NCBI GenBank assembly: GCA_009599575.1
Contig: VWND01000004.1
Location: forward strand, 1,170,001 to 1,234,000
DNA from: Blumeriella jaapii
Taxonomy: Eukaryota > Ascomycota > Leotiomycetes > Helotiales > Drepanopezizaceae
Direction of reading: 5' to 3'
DNA length: 64,000 bases
Part shown: piece by piece, positions 33,201 to 46,645 of the stretch
How the letters are laid out: each line of letters starts with the position of its first letter
Position numbering within the stretch: position 1 is the stretch's first letter
Translations under genes and position numbers: made by a program
Notes under the pieces: model-generated
The model's database searches: none
What the model was told of the DNA's origin: nothing
What the model saw: the letters and a program-made list of their open reading frames with translations, nothing else

Positions 33201-33411
33201 GAAAAACTTTTTAAATTAAAGCTTTTTGAATAAGCTTAAATAAAAATCTTACGTAATACTCCGCGTTTAATTTTATATACGCTTTTTTAAATATGCGCGA
33301 TTTTTATTTAGCGTATAAAAAGCTTTTCGGTCTTTTTGCAAAACTTATAAACTAACTGAAAGCGTATTCCGAAGGTTTAAATTCGTACGATTATTTAAAT
33401 AGCGACGTATT
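30225..33411 (+). pseudogene. Gypsy-B host RT, RNase H, integrase and chromodomain
   Basis: Runs parallel to 26605-29780 of the nested copy. The RT active site is again Y-L-N-N (30887-30898). The integrase C-terminal block V-H-P-V-F-H-A-N-R-L lies in the open frame at 32933-33214, and the chromodomain follows to about 33300. The copy is more RIP-mutated than the nested one, as expected for the older element. It is cut at 33411 by the Copia and finishes at 49875-49924. Confidence 0.85.
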
Positions 33412-33713
33412 TGTTGCGCTATATTTACATTCCTTTATTTCCTTTCATTTCTTTTGTTCCAGATTTATTCTTCCTGTACGCTTTCAGTAGTTAGATGTTC
33501 CTGAAGCTCGGAAAAGCTCGTAGTCACGTGATAACGAGCTTTCTCGGAGATTAGTTTTTCCGAGCGAATAACTAAGCGAGCCCGAACCTTCCGTTTTTTG
33601 CGGAGAGTTCGCCAGTCAGACTTAGAATAATATAAGAAATATTTTATTACATATAATTTATTCGTCCCAGCCTTCGGTAAGAGTTTTTACCGACTATTCG
33701 GCTATGCACGACA
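33412..33713 (+). repeat. Copia-C1 5' LTR
   Basis: 302-bp LTR with CACGTG at 33525-33530. Directly after it comes a GC-rich segment (33714-33736, containing AAGCCCCGGAGCC) that also borders the 5' LTR of Copia-C2 (46622-46645) and may be the primer-binding region. Confidence 0.9.
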
Positions 33714-33736
33714 GTTATAAGCCCCGGAGCCAATTA

Positions 33737-36700
33737 ATAAGCTTCTTTCTGCAATATATACGCTAGGAGATTCGTTGGGAGCTTTTACCGGTCAATTCAT
33801 TCGAATTGTTAAAAAAAATTCGTGGAAGGTTATATTTTGCAAAGTTTTTTTTATTTGGCAAAAGGCTACGAATCGATAAAAAGCTATTGAAAGTGCGAAA
33901 AGCATTAATTTTTCGATTTTTTCAATTTATAAATCTTATTTTTATTTTTTTATTTTTTTCAATCCAGTCAATCGATTTTTCATAACGAAAACGATATATC
34001 GGCTTTTACAAAAAAAGAGGTTTTTTTTTACGATCCAAAATCGTAGATCTTTTGGTTGAAAGCGTATAAATTTTATCGATCAGAAATTCTTTTTTTCGAA
34101 TATACCGATTCTGACTTTTTATTTCGTTCTTTTATTAATAAACGATTATAAAAATAATTTTTATATTAATTTATCGATCAGAAAAACAAAAAGCGCTAAG
34201 CAAACTACGATCGAAAATATGCCGAATATAACGGCATAACCGAAGCAGAAAAAATCGCCGTTACGACTAGTAATTTTTCCGATAAACCTCGATCAGCCAA
34301 TCTGATTTTCGACGATTTAAAAAATAAAATCGATTACTTTTTTAAAAATTATTTAAAAAAGCTTAAGAAATGGCAGGAGTACGTTACTGCCTATCAGAAA
34401 TTGCTCGACTGAGTTTTTTCAATTGTAAAAACCAGTTTAATAAATTTTACAATTATTTAATCGAAAATTAACGCTATTAATAATAAAAAAGCGTACGCTA
34501 TTTTTCATATTAATTTGCAAGGAAATTCGTTAATAGACGGAAGTATACGAAAGGTTAAGGATTTACATTATAAAAAAAAGTAAAAGTTATTCCAGGCACT
34601 CGTTCGTATTTTGAAAAAAAATATTGCTTCTGTATACTTTTTCGTAATTAGCTCCGTCAGATCTGACTATAAAAACACTTTTCGTAAAGCGTATAGCAAA
34701 AAGATAAATATAATCGAATAAATAAAAAAATAGCAGATCGCTTATAAAATAGCTGTCGAATATAAGATTTCTGATATAGATAGCCGCCACGCTGCCACCG
34801 ATTTTCTCGACGCAATCGCCGTATATATTAATTTATAATAAGCGAACGGCAAAAAAAGGCTAAGTATTTAAAAAACGAACTTGCCGGTTTTTTTATAAAA
34901 AAGATTTTAATCGAATTAAGTTTTATAATCTTTTTTTTTTAAAACAATCGAAGATTCGATAATTCAGGCCGAAAAATCGGAGTTTTCGCTATTTTTCTTT
35001 TCGACTTTGAAAACAACGATATTTCGAAAGGTCGTGAAAAAGAAAAAGGAAAAAAAAGTAAAAAAAAAAAAGGAAAAAGGTATAATTGCCTATGCGACAC
35101 TTCCAAAAAGCGCTATTTCTATTTCTTAACCGATTATAAAAAGCTTTTGTACGCAATAAATAGTCGTCGTAAAAAAAAAACTTTTTTTAATCTTTTAAAT
35201 AGGCAGAAAATCGTTGAAATGCGAAAAAAGCTATTTTTCAATTATAAAAAAGCTTTAAAAGTTTTAAATAAAAAAGGTATTTAAATAATTATAATTAACA
35301 AAATCTTTGAAATCTTAATAACTAAGCCAAAACAGAATTTTAAAATCAACTTTTAAAAAAACGACCAGAAAAAGTTTTTTACCGCAATTTTCTTTTTTTT
35401 TTTGTTTTAATGCGATTAAAAAGCATTTCGGAATTAACGTTTTGGCTTTGAAACCTAATTAATATTATTTTTTAAATAAAAGTACTTTTTTTTAACAATT
35501 GTTTTAAAACCTATTTAATAAACGATAAAGACTTTTTTATCGAAGGGTTTTATAAAAAAGTTAATAATCCTATCAACCGCGTTTATGCAAATACACAAAG
35601 TCTTTTAATCGTCGAAAAAAAAAGTCGTTTAATAAAAAAGGCCTTTTGCAAAAAGAATAAAAAGCTTTGGAATATAATTTTTAACAACGTAGCGTTCGTT
35701 TTAGATTTTACTACCAATATTATTTCCGCTAATCTTTTGGCTAAAAAGAATTATTAGTTTTAAAAATCAAATAATACTTTTCGTTTTGTAAGTTTTAAAA
35801 GCTTTATTTTAAAACGTTAGTATTAAACGATCGCCGATTTTTATGTATTTAAATATATTAAAATCAATTGCTTTTTTTGTTCGTATTTCCTACGTAATAA
35901 TTTAAATTTTTTAAAACGTAATTCGCCCGGCCTAATAATTTATATAATTTCGAAACGTCGTACGCGCTATAAATTTAAAAAAAGCAGCGTGTTTACGTAC
36001 GATCGAAATAATAATACGCGCTTATAGCATTTTCGTTCGGGCTATTTAAATAAAAACGCGCTCGAAAAGCTGGTCGAAAACATTCGTAGAATAAAAATCA
36101 AAAGCTTAATCAAAGTGAAATACGAAAAATATGCTGTTACGTATTTAAAATAAATAATTTTAAAAGCAATATTAAAAAACAAATTTTTCAAGCTTTTTTT
36201 CGCATCGGCTAAAATTTTTACGATTATTTTAAAAATCGTAAAAAAAAATTTATAACGGCTCGACGTAAATGTTTTTTAATAAAAAACGAATATAATAAAA
36301 AGATTTGAGTTTTCGCTATTAAAACGAGAAATATAAAAATCGTTTTAAAAAACCGTTTTTAAACGTTCGACGCATAAATGAAACGCTAATACAACTTTTC
36401 CATTTGCAAAATTCGACAAAATAATAAATCGTCGGTAATTTCAAAATAAAAAAATACTATTTCGGAATATCAGAAATAAACGAAGCGCGAAGGTATCGAT
36501 CTGGAATTGATTTTATTTTACGTACACCAGCTAAATAGCTCGATCGAACGAATAAAAAAAAAAAGTAATTAAGCGTTCGATAAAAATAAAAATTAAAACG
36601 GGCCTTTTAATTTTTTTTTAGTTCGAAACGATAAAAGCAGCAGCGCATTTGTATAATATATCGCCGCTCGCGAAAAAACAATTTAAATTTTCAAATAAAG

Positions 36701-38727
36701 TTTTGTATAGCTAATTTAAATAATATTTTCGGTACTACGATTCTGCTATTATAAAAGCGCGTACGGCCGATTTTAAACCAGATTAAAGCAAAATTTATGC
36801 GTACGAAGCTTATGCGTATTTAATAATAAAAGATCGGAAAACCATAAAACACAAAAAAAAATTAAAATTTTTCCGAAAAAATATATCGGATATTTAATTA
36901 AATATAACGCTTTTAATATTTACAAAATCTAAGTTTTTCAGCTGATGCGTATAATTACGAGCCGAAACGTAATATTTAACGAGTCTAAGTTTTATTTTTC
37001 GAAAGGTAAAAATCCAAATTTTATAATTAAATTAAAGTTTTAAAAAACCGTGGAATTTATCGAAAACGCGAAAAACGAAAAAGCTCAGGACGCTGAATAT
37101 TAAATATTAGCGAACGGTTTTAATAGCGGCGCAGATCAGCAAAATTCGATATGCTAAAAAAAAAAAAATATAAAAAAAAAGCTATTATTATAAAACGAAC
37201 AATTTTCAAACTTTATAAAAAAAAATAGAAGTTTTTTTTTATCGGAGCCGCTATCAGAACCAAAACCGATTTCAAACCTTTTTGATAGATTTTTAAAACC
37301 TACGATGGAAAAAAATTTTTTTTAATACTAATAAATTTAAATATTTCAAAAAATAAAGCCAAATCTTCGAAAATAATAAATTTAATAAAAGTCGAAGCGA
37401 TCGAACTTTTTTTTACGATCGATTTAAACGTTTAAAGCTCGGAAGTAATAATCTTTTATAAAAGCTTTTTCGATAAAACTATTACCGACCAGTTTTAATT
37501 TTTAAAATTAATTATTAATCGAAAATATGCAAAATATATCCGAAACATTTTAATCGACGCGATAAAAGCGTTAAAAAGTTATAAAAATTCAAAAAAAAAT
37601 AACAAATTAACAAAACTTATTATTACAAAACAAAATAAAACAAAGTAAAGCTTTAAAAAATCTTTCGGCGCGGGCATAAAAATGGCTTTATACGAGGAAG
37701 CGCGCAATTCAATTTTTTAAATTATAATTAAAAACTATCGCCCGGCAAATTAAACGCTAAATCGATTTAAAATAAAACAGCTATTTAAACGCTTGCTTTT
37801 AAAAGCTTTTCTAAAGCTGACTATTAAAAAAGAAATATTATTTAAAAAAAGTAAAAAAAACAAATCGAAGTTTCCGATAAGCGATAAAAAGCAGCTGATT
37901 TCAGAAATTGCCAAATAAAATCGTACAAACTTTATTTTATACTAGCCGGATAAACCGGAAGTATACGCCACGGTATGCGAAATTTTTTAATTAATAATTT
38001 TATTTATTAAATAACAAATCGACGAATTCGTTTATACGTTTTAAATAAACGAGCCGATTTAAATAAATAAAAAAGATTTTCAGGCTGTTTACGCAGTAAT
38101 AGCGGCTTCGATAAAAAAAAAATCGATAAAAAACATTTAATTTTCCGATCAAAAACAATATCGGAATAATTTATCGAAATTTTTAAAAAACTAAAACGAA
38201 TTAAAAAACTATTAAATAAAAAAGCAATTTAAAAAAAAAGCAAAAACCGAAATTAAAAACTTAAAAATCAAAAAATGCTAATGAATTATTAAAAAAAATA
38301 AAATTATAAAATTTATTTTATTTAAATAGGTTTATATACAAAACAAATAATTCAGGCGAATTGCAGCGATGCAAATCGAAATTAGTCGTAAGAAAAGATT
38401 TCTAAAACGAAGCTTTAATTTTTTTTATATACGCAATTATATTCGCAGCCCGTTTTTTCCGAACGGTTATAACGCTAGCGGCTTATTTCGATCTGAAAAT
38501 TAAGCAATTCGACGTAGTTAATATATTCGTTAATACAAAACGAAACTTCAAAAATAAATCAATTACGTATTATTTATCTGATAAATTTAAATAATCAGGT
38601 ATAATAATATAGCTAAACCGAGCTTTATATAAATTAAGAAATTTTTCAGTTTTATAATACGGCGAATTCGCTAATATTTTAAAAAAGCTAAAGCTCGAAC
38701 TAATAAACGAAAAGCTTTATATATTCG
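33737..38727 (+). pseudogene. Copia-C1 gag, protease, integrase and N-terminal RT
   Basis: Landmarks on the plus strand are as follows. A gag zinc-knuckle-like block, Y-N-C-L-C-D, lies at about 35081-35140 after a lysine-rich stretch. A pre-integrase block, L-N-K-N-A-L-E-K-L, lies at about 36045-36075. The integrase end Y-V-H-Q-L-N-S-S-I-E-R lies near 36520-36550, where Copia integrases usually have a P-x-x-N-G-x-x-E pattern. The N-terminal RT runs from about 37750 to 38727. Many TAA/TAG codons replace glutamine codons. The frame is cut at 38727 by the related element and resumes at 46948. Confidence 0.8.
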
Positions 38728-39029
38728 TGTCGTGTATAGCTGAATAGTCGGTAGGAACCCTTACCGGAGGATGGAACGGATGAATTGTATGCAGTAAGAT
38801 GTTACTTGTATTGTTCTAAGTCTGACTGGCGAGCTTTCCGCAGAAGACGGAAGGTTCGGGCTCGCTTAGTCAGTCGCTCGGAAAAACTAGTCTCCGAGGA
38901 GGCTCGTTATTACGTGACTACGAGCTTTTCCGAGCTCCAGGAACATTTAATTACTGAAAGCGTACAGGAAGAATGAATCTGGAATAAAAGAAATAAAAAA
39001 AAATAAAAAAATGTAAATATAGCGTAATA
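38728..39029 (-). repeat. Copia-C2 3' LTR
   Basis: 302 bp, reading TGTCGTG at its left edge (complement of the LTR end). The terminal GCGCAACA has become GCGTAATA. Confidence 0.9.
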
Positions 39030-39220
39030 TATTTTTTAGCTGATTGCTAATCCGGCGATCAATTATTTTCAAAGCGCGAAAAGGTCTTTTTGTCGTCCGA
39101 ATGCGGCCGTAACGCGATATTGCAACATTTATATAGCTTGTTTACATTTTTTATTATTGCGAAGCGTAAATAAGGCCAATTTAGCTTAAATAAGAGTTTC
39201 GTCGCTTTTGAAAACTTTAA

Positions 39221-40476
39221 CTTTTTTATTTCCCTATCAGTTTTCTAATAAATTCAGGTTTTATTATTTTAATTAAAAACATCGATATAGCTTTTCTTAT
39301 ATTTAAAAAAAGTCGTCCGCGTAATTTCACGCGACCAGTTGGCTTAGCTTTTCGAACTTCCAGTCTTCGGCGCTTGCGTAATCGAAGTTTTGCGAAGTCT
39401 ATTTTGCGCAATCAGTCGGCTTTTTCGGCCAATTCGTTTTTTTTTGACTTTTTCGAAAGGGGCGACCTTTTCGATATTTCGTTTTTGGACGGTTTTTTCG
39501 AAGATTTATATTTGCCTGGCTTCGAAAATGCCGATATAACGCTTAGAAATAGAAGAAACGCTGCTGGCGGTGAAGAAGCTACTGGCGGTGGTTTCGGTTC
39601 TGATAATATTCCCGGGGAAGGAGGGCAAAACATTGGCGCCCTTAGAAAGGGAGCGGCCGAAGGTTATCAGAGCGAAGAAACTGAAGATAAAAATAACGAC
39701 GATAGTCGTTTTTTAAAACGCGCTCGCATTAGAGCCAGGAAGCCTGCCATTCCTGGGCCTTTTAATCCTACTTTTTGTATAATCTGTGTTGTTCGCGAAG
39801 CAATTGGAAACCTAGATTACGATTGCTTATCGAATCTGGCTGAAGCTTATTGCTGTCGGTGCTACGCAACCAGCATATCGTACATTTCGGCCGACGCGAA
39901 CGTTTTGGCTGCGTGGTTTTCCGTTTTTAAAACTTGGATTAACAAAATTACTGAAGCGGTCAGTTTTATCGAAAAAACTTTGTCGTTTCTGCTGATCGAT
40001 TTTTAGAATATAACGGTTATTTTCTATTCTACGATTAAAACGGTTTTAAAAATGCAAAAAAGTAAGTTTTTAAATCGATCGTAATTCAGGAGCAAAATTA
40101 ATAAACACAGAGCGTATTATTAACGCGAAGCTCGCCGCGGCTCGTAGGGTTTTTTAAACTTCTGCTTCTGCTTCTCGAATAGAAATTTTTATTTCTGCTC
40201 CACGTGCTGGCGAAATAGGGCCTGGCCACGACCCATCAGAAAATGCTCCCGTTTTTGAAAGTTTAGAAAGGAATCTCGCGGCGATTTTTTTGCCAAACGT
40301 TTCTGATTTTTAGCCTGATGGAATTTCGCAAAAAAAAAGAAATATTCCGGCCGTATAACCGGCGGCAGCTGTTTTTAAAAAAGTTATCGGGGGGTTTATT
40401 TCAAATCTGACTGTCGCGAAGCGTCGGGCGCGGATTATTGTTTTGGCGGATTATATTTTTGACTTTTTGCAAAACT
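39221..40476 (+). pseudogene. Extra gene of Copia-C, antisense to pol (zinc-finger-like), RIP-damaged
   Basis: An open frame on the strand opposite to pol, between the RNase H end and the 3' LTR. Exon 1 is open from 39221; the longest clear part is 39374-40003. A GTAAGT donor at 40062 and a CAG acceptor ending at 40110 define a 49-nt intron. Its removal joins frame 2 to frame 0 exactly, and the second exon runs to a TGA at about 40474. The stops inside (40004, one near 40155, 40311, one near 40350) all fit CAA/CAG turned to TAA/TAG. The protein has acidic and glycine-rich parts, a basic K-R-A-R-I-R-A-R-K segment, then C-x2-C, a cysteine 12 residues on, and C-C-x-C. The second exon has an A-K-R-R-A-R-I-I block. 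The original start codon cannot be fixed; no ATG precedes the clear part. The same reading is present in Copia-C1. Function unknown; a nucleic-acid-binding role is a guess. Confidence 0.7.
40062..40110 (+). other. Putative intron of the Copia-C antisense gene
   Basis: 49 nt with a consensus GTAAGT donor, an AATTAATAA branch-like sequence and an ACACAG acceptor. In Copia-C1 the donor has become ATAAGC by transitions. The phase (1) fits the flanking reading frames. Confidence 0.6.
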
Positions 40477-40489
40477 GAGCGGTTTGGTT

Positions 40490-42660
40490 TTAAGTTTTTG
40501 AGTTTGCGAAAAGTTCGGATTTCTTTTAATTGGAAAGTGGTTTTGCTGTGTTTTAAGTTTTAATAAAAATCTGTTTAAATAAATATACGCCTGCAAAATG
40601 CAAGCTTTTCAGCTCGATTGGTCGAGCTTTTCGATAAGGCTTCGAAAATCTCGTAGATTAAAAAATTTAACGAAACTTTTGTATTTTTGTCGGGTCAGAT
40701 TCTTGGTGAAACCGTTTGCGTGTATTTTTATTTATTAAAAGATATATGATTTTAAACTTTCCATTTTAATATTTTTAGCGAATTTATATATTGCTTATAT
40801 CGACGTGGCGGAGCTTCGTAAAGATTTTCTTTTTGTTTTTTACGATTAATTTGATCGTTTGCTGATTATCGCAATATACGTTTTATTTAGGAATAATATC
40901 GAATCGAAGCTTTTTAAAAAAACGTTAAAATGCTATTATCTTTTTTACGGTCGCCATACAAATAAGTAGCTCCGCTTTAATAAAAAAAGTGATGATTGTG
41001 TTTTATCGTACAGCTTTTTACAAAATAGCATTTTCGAAAAAAAAAAAAATATAATTCTGAAAGGATTTCCGAGTTTCTGGGTCGTCGGCGAAAAAGGCGT
41101 CGGTAGAAATTATTAATTGGTTTTTCCGCTTTTTCCGACTGTAAACGATTTTTAGAAATTTTGTTTTATAGAAATATCGAAGCGTTTAATTGGCTGCTTC
41201 GAAATGTTGGAGATTTGGATTGGTAAAAAAATAAAAAAGCTGAAAGATTGCGAAGGCCACGTCGGATCGAAGCATAATGGCCGTATATAAAATTAAACCG
41301 ATTTTTTTTTAATACTTTTTGATTTGCGGAGACGTGGTTACGCCTGGGTTTTTAACAAATTCGCAGGTTGGAAGAGGCGTGCTTAGAAAGCGCTTTTTGC
41401 ATATATTAAATTTCGTAGCGATTTTTTCGATATACGAGTCGTAGAGCAAAAAGACTTTTTTTTTTTTGTTTGTTTCGTAGAATACGGATTTCGAAAAAGT
41501 AGTCCAGATTTTTTATGCTTATAAGCTCGTAGGTTTTTTTCAGACCGAAAATAATTTCGTCGGCTTTTAACGAATAGGAGGCGTGGTATAAAATTTAAAT
41601 ATCGTCGACGTAAAACGCCACGTATACGCTTCGCATCTCGTTAGCGAATATACAAGGCTTTTCGCTTATTGGTTCGAGCTTCAACTTTTTTAAAGTATTG
41701 GTAAATTCGCCGTATTACAAAATTGAAAAGTTTTTTAATTTATACAAAGCTCGGTTTAATTATACCATTATATTTGATTATTTAAATTTATCAGGCAGAT
41801 AGTACGTAATTGATTCACTTTTGGAATTTCGTTTTGCATTAACGAAAGCATTAACTATATCGAATTGCTTAATTTCTAGGTCGAAATAAGCCGTCAGCGT
41901 TATAACCGTTCGGAAAAAACGGGCTGCGAATATAGCTGCGTATATAAAAAAGATTAAAACTTCGTTTTAAAAGTTTTTTTTCACGACTAATTTCGATTTG
42001 CATCGTTGCAACTCGCCTAAGCTATTCGTTTTGTATATAAAAATTTATTTAAATGGAATAAACTTTATAGTTTTATCTTTTTTAATAATCTTTCAGCATT
42101 TTCTGGTTTTTAAGTTTTTAATCTCGGTTTTTGCTCCTTTTTTAAATTGCTTTTTTATTTGGTGGTTTTTTAATTCGTTTCAGTTTTTTAGAACTTTCGG
42201 AAGGTTATTCCGATGTTGTTTTTGGTCGAAAGGTTAAATGTTTTTTACCGACTTTTTTTTTATCGAAGCCGCTATTATTGCGTAGACAGCTTAAAAGTTT
42301 TTTCTATTTATCTGAATCGGCTTGTTTATTTAAAACGTATAAACGAATTCGTCGATTTGTTGTTTAATAAATAGAGCCATTGGTTAAAAGATTTCGTATA
42401 CCGTGGCGTACATTTCCGGTTTATCCGGCCAGTATGAAATAGAATTTATACGATTTCGTTTGACAGTTTTTAAAATCAGTTGCTTTTTATCGCTTATCGG
42501 AAACTTCGATTTGTTTTTTTTATTTTTTTTGAATAATGCTTTTTTTTTAATAGTCAGCTTTGGAAAAGCTTCCAAAAGCAAGCGTTTAGATAGCTGTTTT
42601 ATTTTAAATCGATTTGGCGTCTGATTTGCCGGGCGATAGTTTTTAATTATAATTTAAAAA
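40490..42660 (-). pseudogene. Copia-C2 reverse transcriptase and RNase H
   Basis: Minus-strand pol end, convergent with the antisense gene. The RT catalytic block Y-V-D-D is intact at 41601-41612, unlike the LINE and Gypsy copies. A 65-codon open stretch at 42384-42581 covers the N-terminal RT linker with Y-W-P-D-K-P-E. RNase H lies at about 40650-41000. Scattered stops remain, so it is inactive as it stands. Confidence 0.75.
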
Positions 42661-43499
42661 ATTAAATTGCGCGTTTTCTTATATAAGGCTATTTTTATGC
42701 CCGCGCCGAAAAACTTTTTAAAGTTTTGCTCTGTTTTATCCTGTTTTACAATAATAAGTTTTGCTAGTTTATTACTTTTTTTTGGATTTCTATGATTTTT
42801 TAACGCTTTTATCGCGTCGGTTAAAGTATTTCGAATATGCTTTGCATATTTTCGATTGATAATTAATTTTAAAAATTAAAACTGGTCGGTAATAGCTTTA
42901 TCGAAAGGGCTTTTATAAAAGATTATTATTTTCGAGCTCTGGACGTTTGAATCGACCGTAAAAAAAGGCTCGATCGCTTCGACCTTTATTAGGTTTTTTA
43001 TCCCCGAGGATTTGGCTTTTTTTAAAATGTTTAAATTTATTAATATTAAAATATTCTTTTTCTTTACCGTAAGCCTTGAAAGTCCACTAGAAGGGCCTGA
43101 AATCGGTTCTGGTTTTAATGGCGGCTCCGATGGAAAAGGACTTTTATTTCTTTTTATAAAATCTGGAAGTTGTTCGTTTTGTAATAATAGCTTTTTTTTT
43201 ATATCATTTCCTTTTTAGCACACCGAGTTTTGCTAATTTGCGCCGCTATTAAAACCGTCCGCTAATATCTGATACTTAGCGTTTTAAGCTTTTTCGTCCT
43301 CCGCGTTTTCGATAAATTTCACGGTTTTTTAAAGCTTTAGTCTAGTTATAGGATTTGAATTTTCAGCTTCCGAAAAGTAAAACTTGGACTCGTTAAATAC
43401 TACGTTTCGGCTCGTAATCATACGCATCAGCTGAAACATCTAGATTTTGTAAATATTAAAAGCGTTATATTTAATCAAATATCCGATGTATTTTTTCGG

Positions 43500-44810
43500 A
43501 AAAATCTTAAATTTTTTTTTATGTTTTATAGCCTTCCGATTTTTTATTATTAAATACGCACGAGCTTCGTACGCATAAACTTTGCTCCAGTTTGGTCTGA
43601 GATCGGCCGTACGCGCCTTTATAATGGCAGGGTCGTAGTACCGAAAATATTACTTAAACCAGTTGTGCAGAATTTTATTTAAAAACTTAAATTGTTTTTT
43701 AATAAGCGGCGATATATTATATAAATGCGCTGCTGCTTTTATTATTTCGGGCCAAAAGAAGGTTAAAAATCCCGCCTTAATTTTTATTTTTATCGAACGC
43801 TTAATTACTTTTTTTTCTGCTTGTTCGATCGAGCCGTTTGGCTGGTGCACGTAAAATAAAATTAATTCCAGATCGATACTTTCGCGCTCCGTTTATTTTT
43901 GGTATTTCGAAATAATGTTTTTTTTTGTTTTGAAATTACCGACGACTCGTTATTTTATCGAATTTTGCAAATGGAAAGGTTGTATTAGCGTTTTATTTAT
44001 ACGTCGAATATCTGGAAACGGTTTAGAACGACTTTTATATTTCTCGTTTTGATAGCGGAGACCTAAATCTTTTTATTATATTCGTTTTTTATTAGAAATA
44101 TTTACGTCGAGCCGTTGTAGGCTTTTCTACGATTTTTGGGATAGTCGTAAAAATCTTAACCGATGCAAAAGAAAAGTCTGGGAGATTTGTTTTCTGATAT
44201 TGCTTTTAAAATTATTTGTTTTGAATGCGTAATAGTATATTTTTCGCATTCCATTTTAATTAAGCCTTTGATTTTTATTCTACGAATGTTTTCGACCAGC
44301 TTTTCGAGCGCGTTTTTATTTAAATAGCCCGAACGAAGATGTTATAAGCGCGCATCGTTATTCCGATCGTACGTAAACACGTTGCTTTTTTTAAACTTAT
44401 AGCGCGTACGACGTTTCGGAATTATATAAATTATCAGGCCGGGCGAATCACGTTTTAAAAAATGCAAATTATCACGTGGAAAATGCGAACAAAAAAAGCA
44501 ATTGATTTTGATATATTTAAATATATAAAAATCGGCGATCGTTTGATATTAACGTTTTAAAATAAAGCTTTCAAAACTCTTAGAACGAAAAGTATTGTCT
44601 GACCTTTGGAATTAGTAACTTTTTTTAACCAAAAAACTAGCGGAAATAATATTAATGGTAAAATCTGGAACGAACGCTACGTTGTTAAAAACCATATCCT
44701 AAAGCTTTTTATTTTTTTTGCGAAAGGCCCTTTTTATTAAACGATTTTTTTTTCCGACGATTGAAAAACTTTGTATGCCTGCATGGACGCTATTAATAGG
44801 GTTATCAATT
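43500..44810 (-). pseudogene. Copia-C2 integrase
   Basis: The open frame at 43650-43850 (minus) begins H-Q-P-N-G-S-I-E-Q-A, a good match to the Copia integrase block around the catalytic glutamate, followed by W-P-E-I-I-K-A-A-A-H-L-Y-N. Upstream (44200-44400) lies the L-N-K-N-A-L-E-K-L pre-integrase region. It would insert the cDNA. The core is broken by stops. Confidence 0.75.
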
Positions 44811-44813
44811 TTC

Positions 44814-46640
44814 TTATAAAACCTTTCGATAAAAAAAGTTTTTGTCGTTTATTAAATAGATTTCAGAATAATTATTAAAAAAAGTATTTTTATTTAAAAA
44901 ATAATATTGACCAGGTTTTAAAACCAAAACGTTAATTCCGAAATGCTTCTTGATCGTATCAGAGCAAAAAAAACAGAAAGTTGCGGTAAAAGACTTTTCC
45001 TGGTCGTTTTTAAAAGTTAACTTTGGAATTTGTTTTGGCTTGGTTATTAGAATTTTAAGGATTTTGTTAATTGCGACTATTTGAATACCTTTTTTATTCA
45101 GAGTTTTTAAAGCCTTTTTATAATTGGAAAATAACTCTTTTCGCATTTCAGCGATCTTCTGCCTGTCTAAAAGGTTGGAAAGAATTTTTTTTTTACGACG
45201 ATTATTTATTACGTACAAAAGCTTTTTACAATCGGTTGGAGGATAGAAATAGCGCTTTTTGAAAATGTCGTATAAGCAGTTATATTTTTTTCCTTTTTTT
45301 TTTTTGCTTTTTTTTTTTTTTTTTTTCACGACTTTTCGAAATATCGTTGTTTTTAGAATCGAGAAGGAAAGTGGCGAAAACTCCGATTTTTCGGTTTGAA
45401 TTGTCGAATCCTCGGTTGTTTTTAAAGGAAGAAATTATAAAGCTTAGTTCGATTAAAGTTTTTTTTATAGGAAGGCCAGCAAATTCGTTTTTCAAATATT
45501 TAGTTTTTTTGCCGTTCGCCTATTATGAATTAATGTATGCGGCGATTGCGTCGAAAAAATCGGTGGCAGCGTGGCGGCTATTTATATCAGAAATCTTGTA
45601 TTCGACAGCTGTTTTATAAGCGGTTTATTATTTTTTTATTTATTCGGTTATATTTACTTTTCCGTTGTACGCTTTGCGGAGAATGTTTTTGTAGTCAGAT
45701 CTGACGGAGCTAACCACGGAAAAGTATGCAGGGGCAATATTTTTTTTTAGAATACGAACGAGTGCTTAGAATGATTTCTGTTTTTTTTTATGGTGTGGAT
45801 TTTTGACCTTTCGTATATTTCTATTTATTAACGAATCTTTTTGCAGGTCAGTATGGAAAGTGGCGTACGTTTTTTTATTATTAGTAGCGTTGATTTTCGA
45901 TTAAGCGATTGCAAAATTTATTAAACTGGTTTCCACAGTTGAAAAGATTCAGTCGAGCAACTTTTAGTAGGTAATAACGTATTTCTGCTATTTTTTAAGC
46001 TTTTTTAAATAGTTTTTGGAAAGATAATCGATTTTATTTTTCAAATCGTCGAAGGTTAGATTGGCTGGTCGAGGCCTGTCGAAGGGGTTATTAGTCGTAA
46101 CGGCGGCCTTTTTTGCCTCGGTTATGCTATTGTATTCGGCGCATTTTCTGTCGTAGTCTGCTTGGCGCTCTTTGTTTTTCTGATCGATAAACTAATATAG
46201 CGATTATTTTTATAATCGTTTATTAATAAAAAAGCGAAATAAAAGGTCAGGATCGGTGTAATCGAAAAAAAGAATTTTTAATCGGTAAAATTTGTACGCT
46301 TTTAACCAGAAGATCTACGATTTTGGGTCGTAGAAAACCTCTTTTTTCGTAGGGGCCGATATATTTATTTTCGTTATAAAAAATCGATTGATTGGGTTGA
46401 AAAAAGTAGAAAAATAAAAATAAGATTTATAAATTAAGAAAATCGAAAAATTAATGCTTTCCGCATTTTTAATAACTTTTTATCGATTCGTAGCTTTTTA
46501 CCAAATAAAAAAAACTTTGCAAAATATAACTTCTTACGAATATCTTTTAATAATTCGAATAAATTGACCGGTAAAAGCTCCCAACGAGTCTTCTAGCGTA
46601 TATATTACAGAAAAAAGCTTATTAATTGGCTCCGGGGCTT
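44814..46640 (-). pseudogene. Copia-C2 gag and start of protease
   Basis: The minus-strand open frame 44814-45329 starts in a lysine-rich stretch and holds a degenerate zinc knuckle (C at 45276-45278, second C replaced by Y, last C at about 45228-45230). Upstream frames to 46640 give the rest of gag with stops. Gag would assemble the virus-like particle. Confidence 0.7.
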
Positions 46641-46645
46641 ATAAT

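Noticed and set aside
38785..38976. 63-codon open frame on the plus strand of the Copia-C2 LTR, conserved at 46703-46894
   Set aside because: It begins with TTG, lacks an in-frame ATG, and lies wholly inside the LTR. The likeness between copies is explained by the LTR repeat itself; the same frame is closed in the Copia-C1 LTRs.
39412..39633. Minus-strand frame of 73 codons, proline/serine-rich, opposite to the Copia-C antisense gene
   Set aside because: It is the mirror of the glycine/glutamate-rich coding stretch, and Copia-C1 shows conservation of the plus-strand reading instead.
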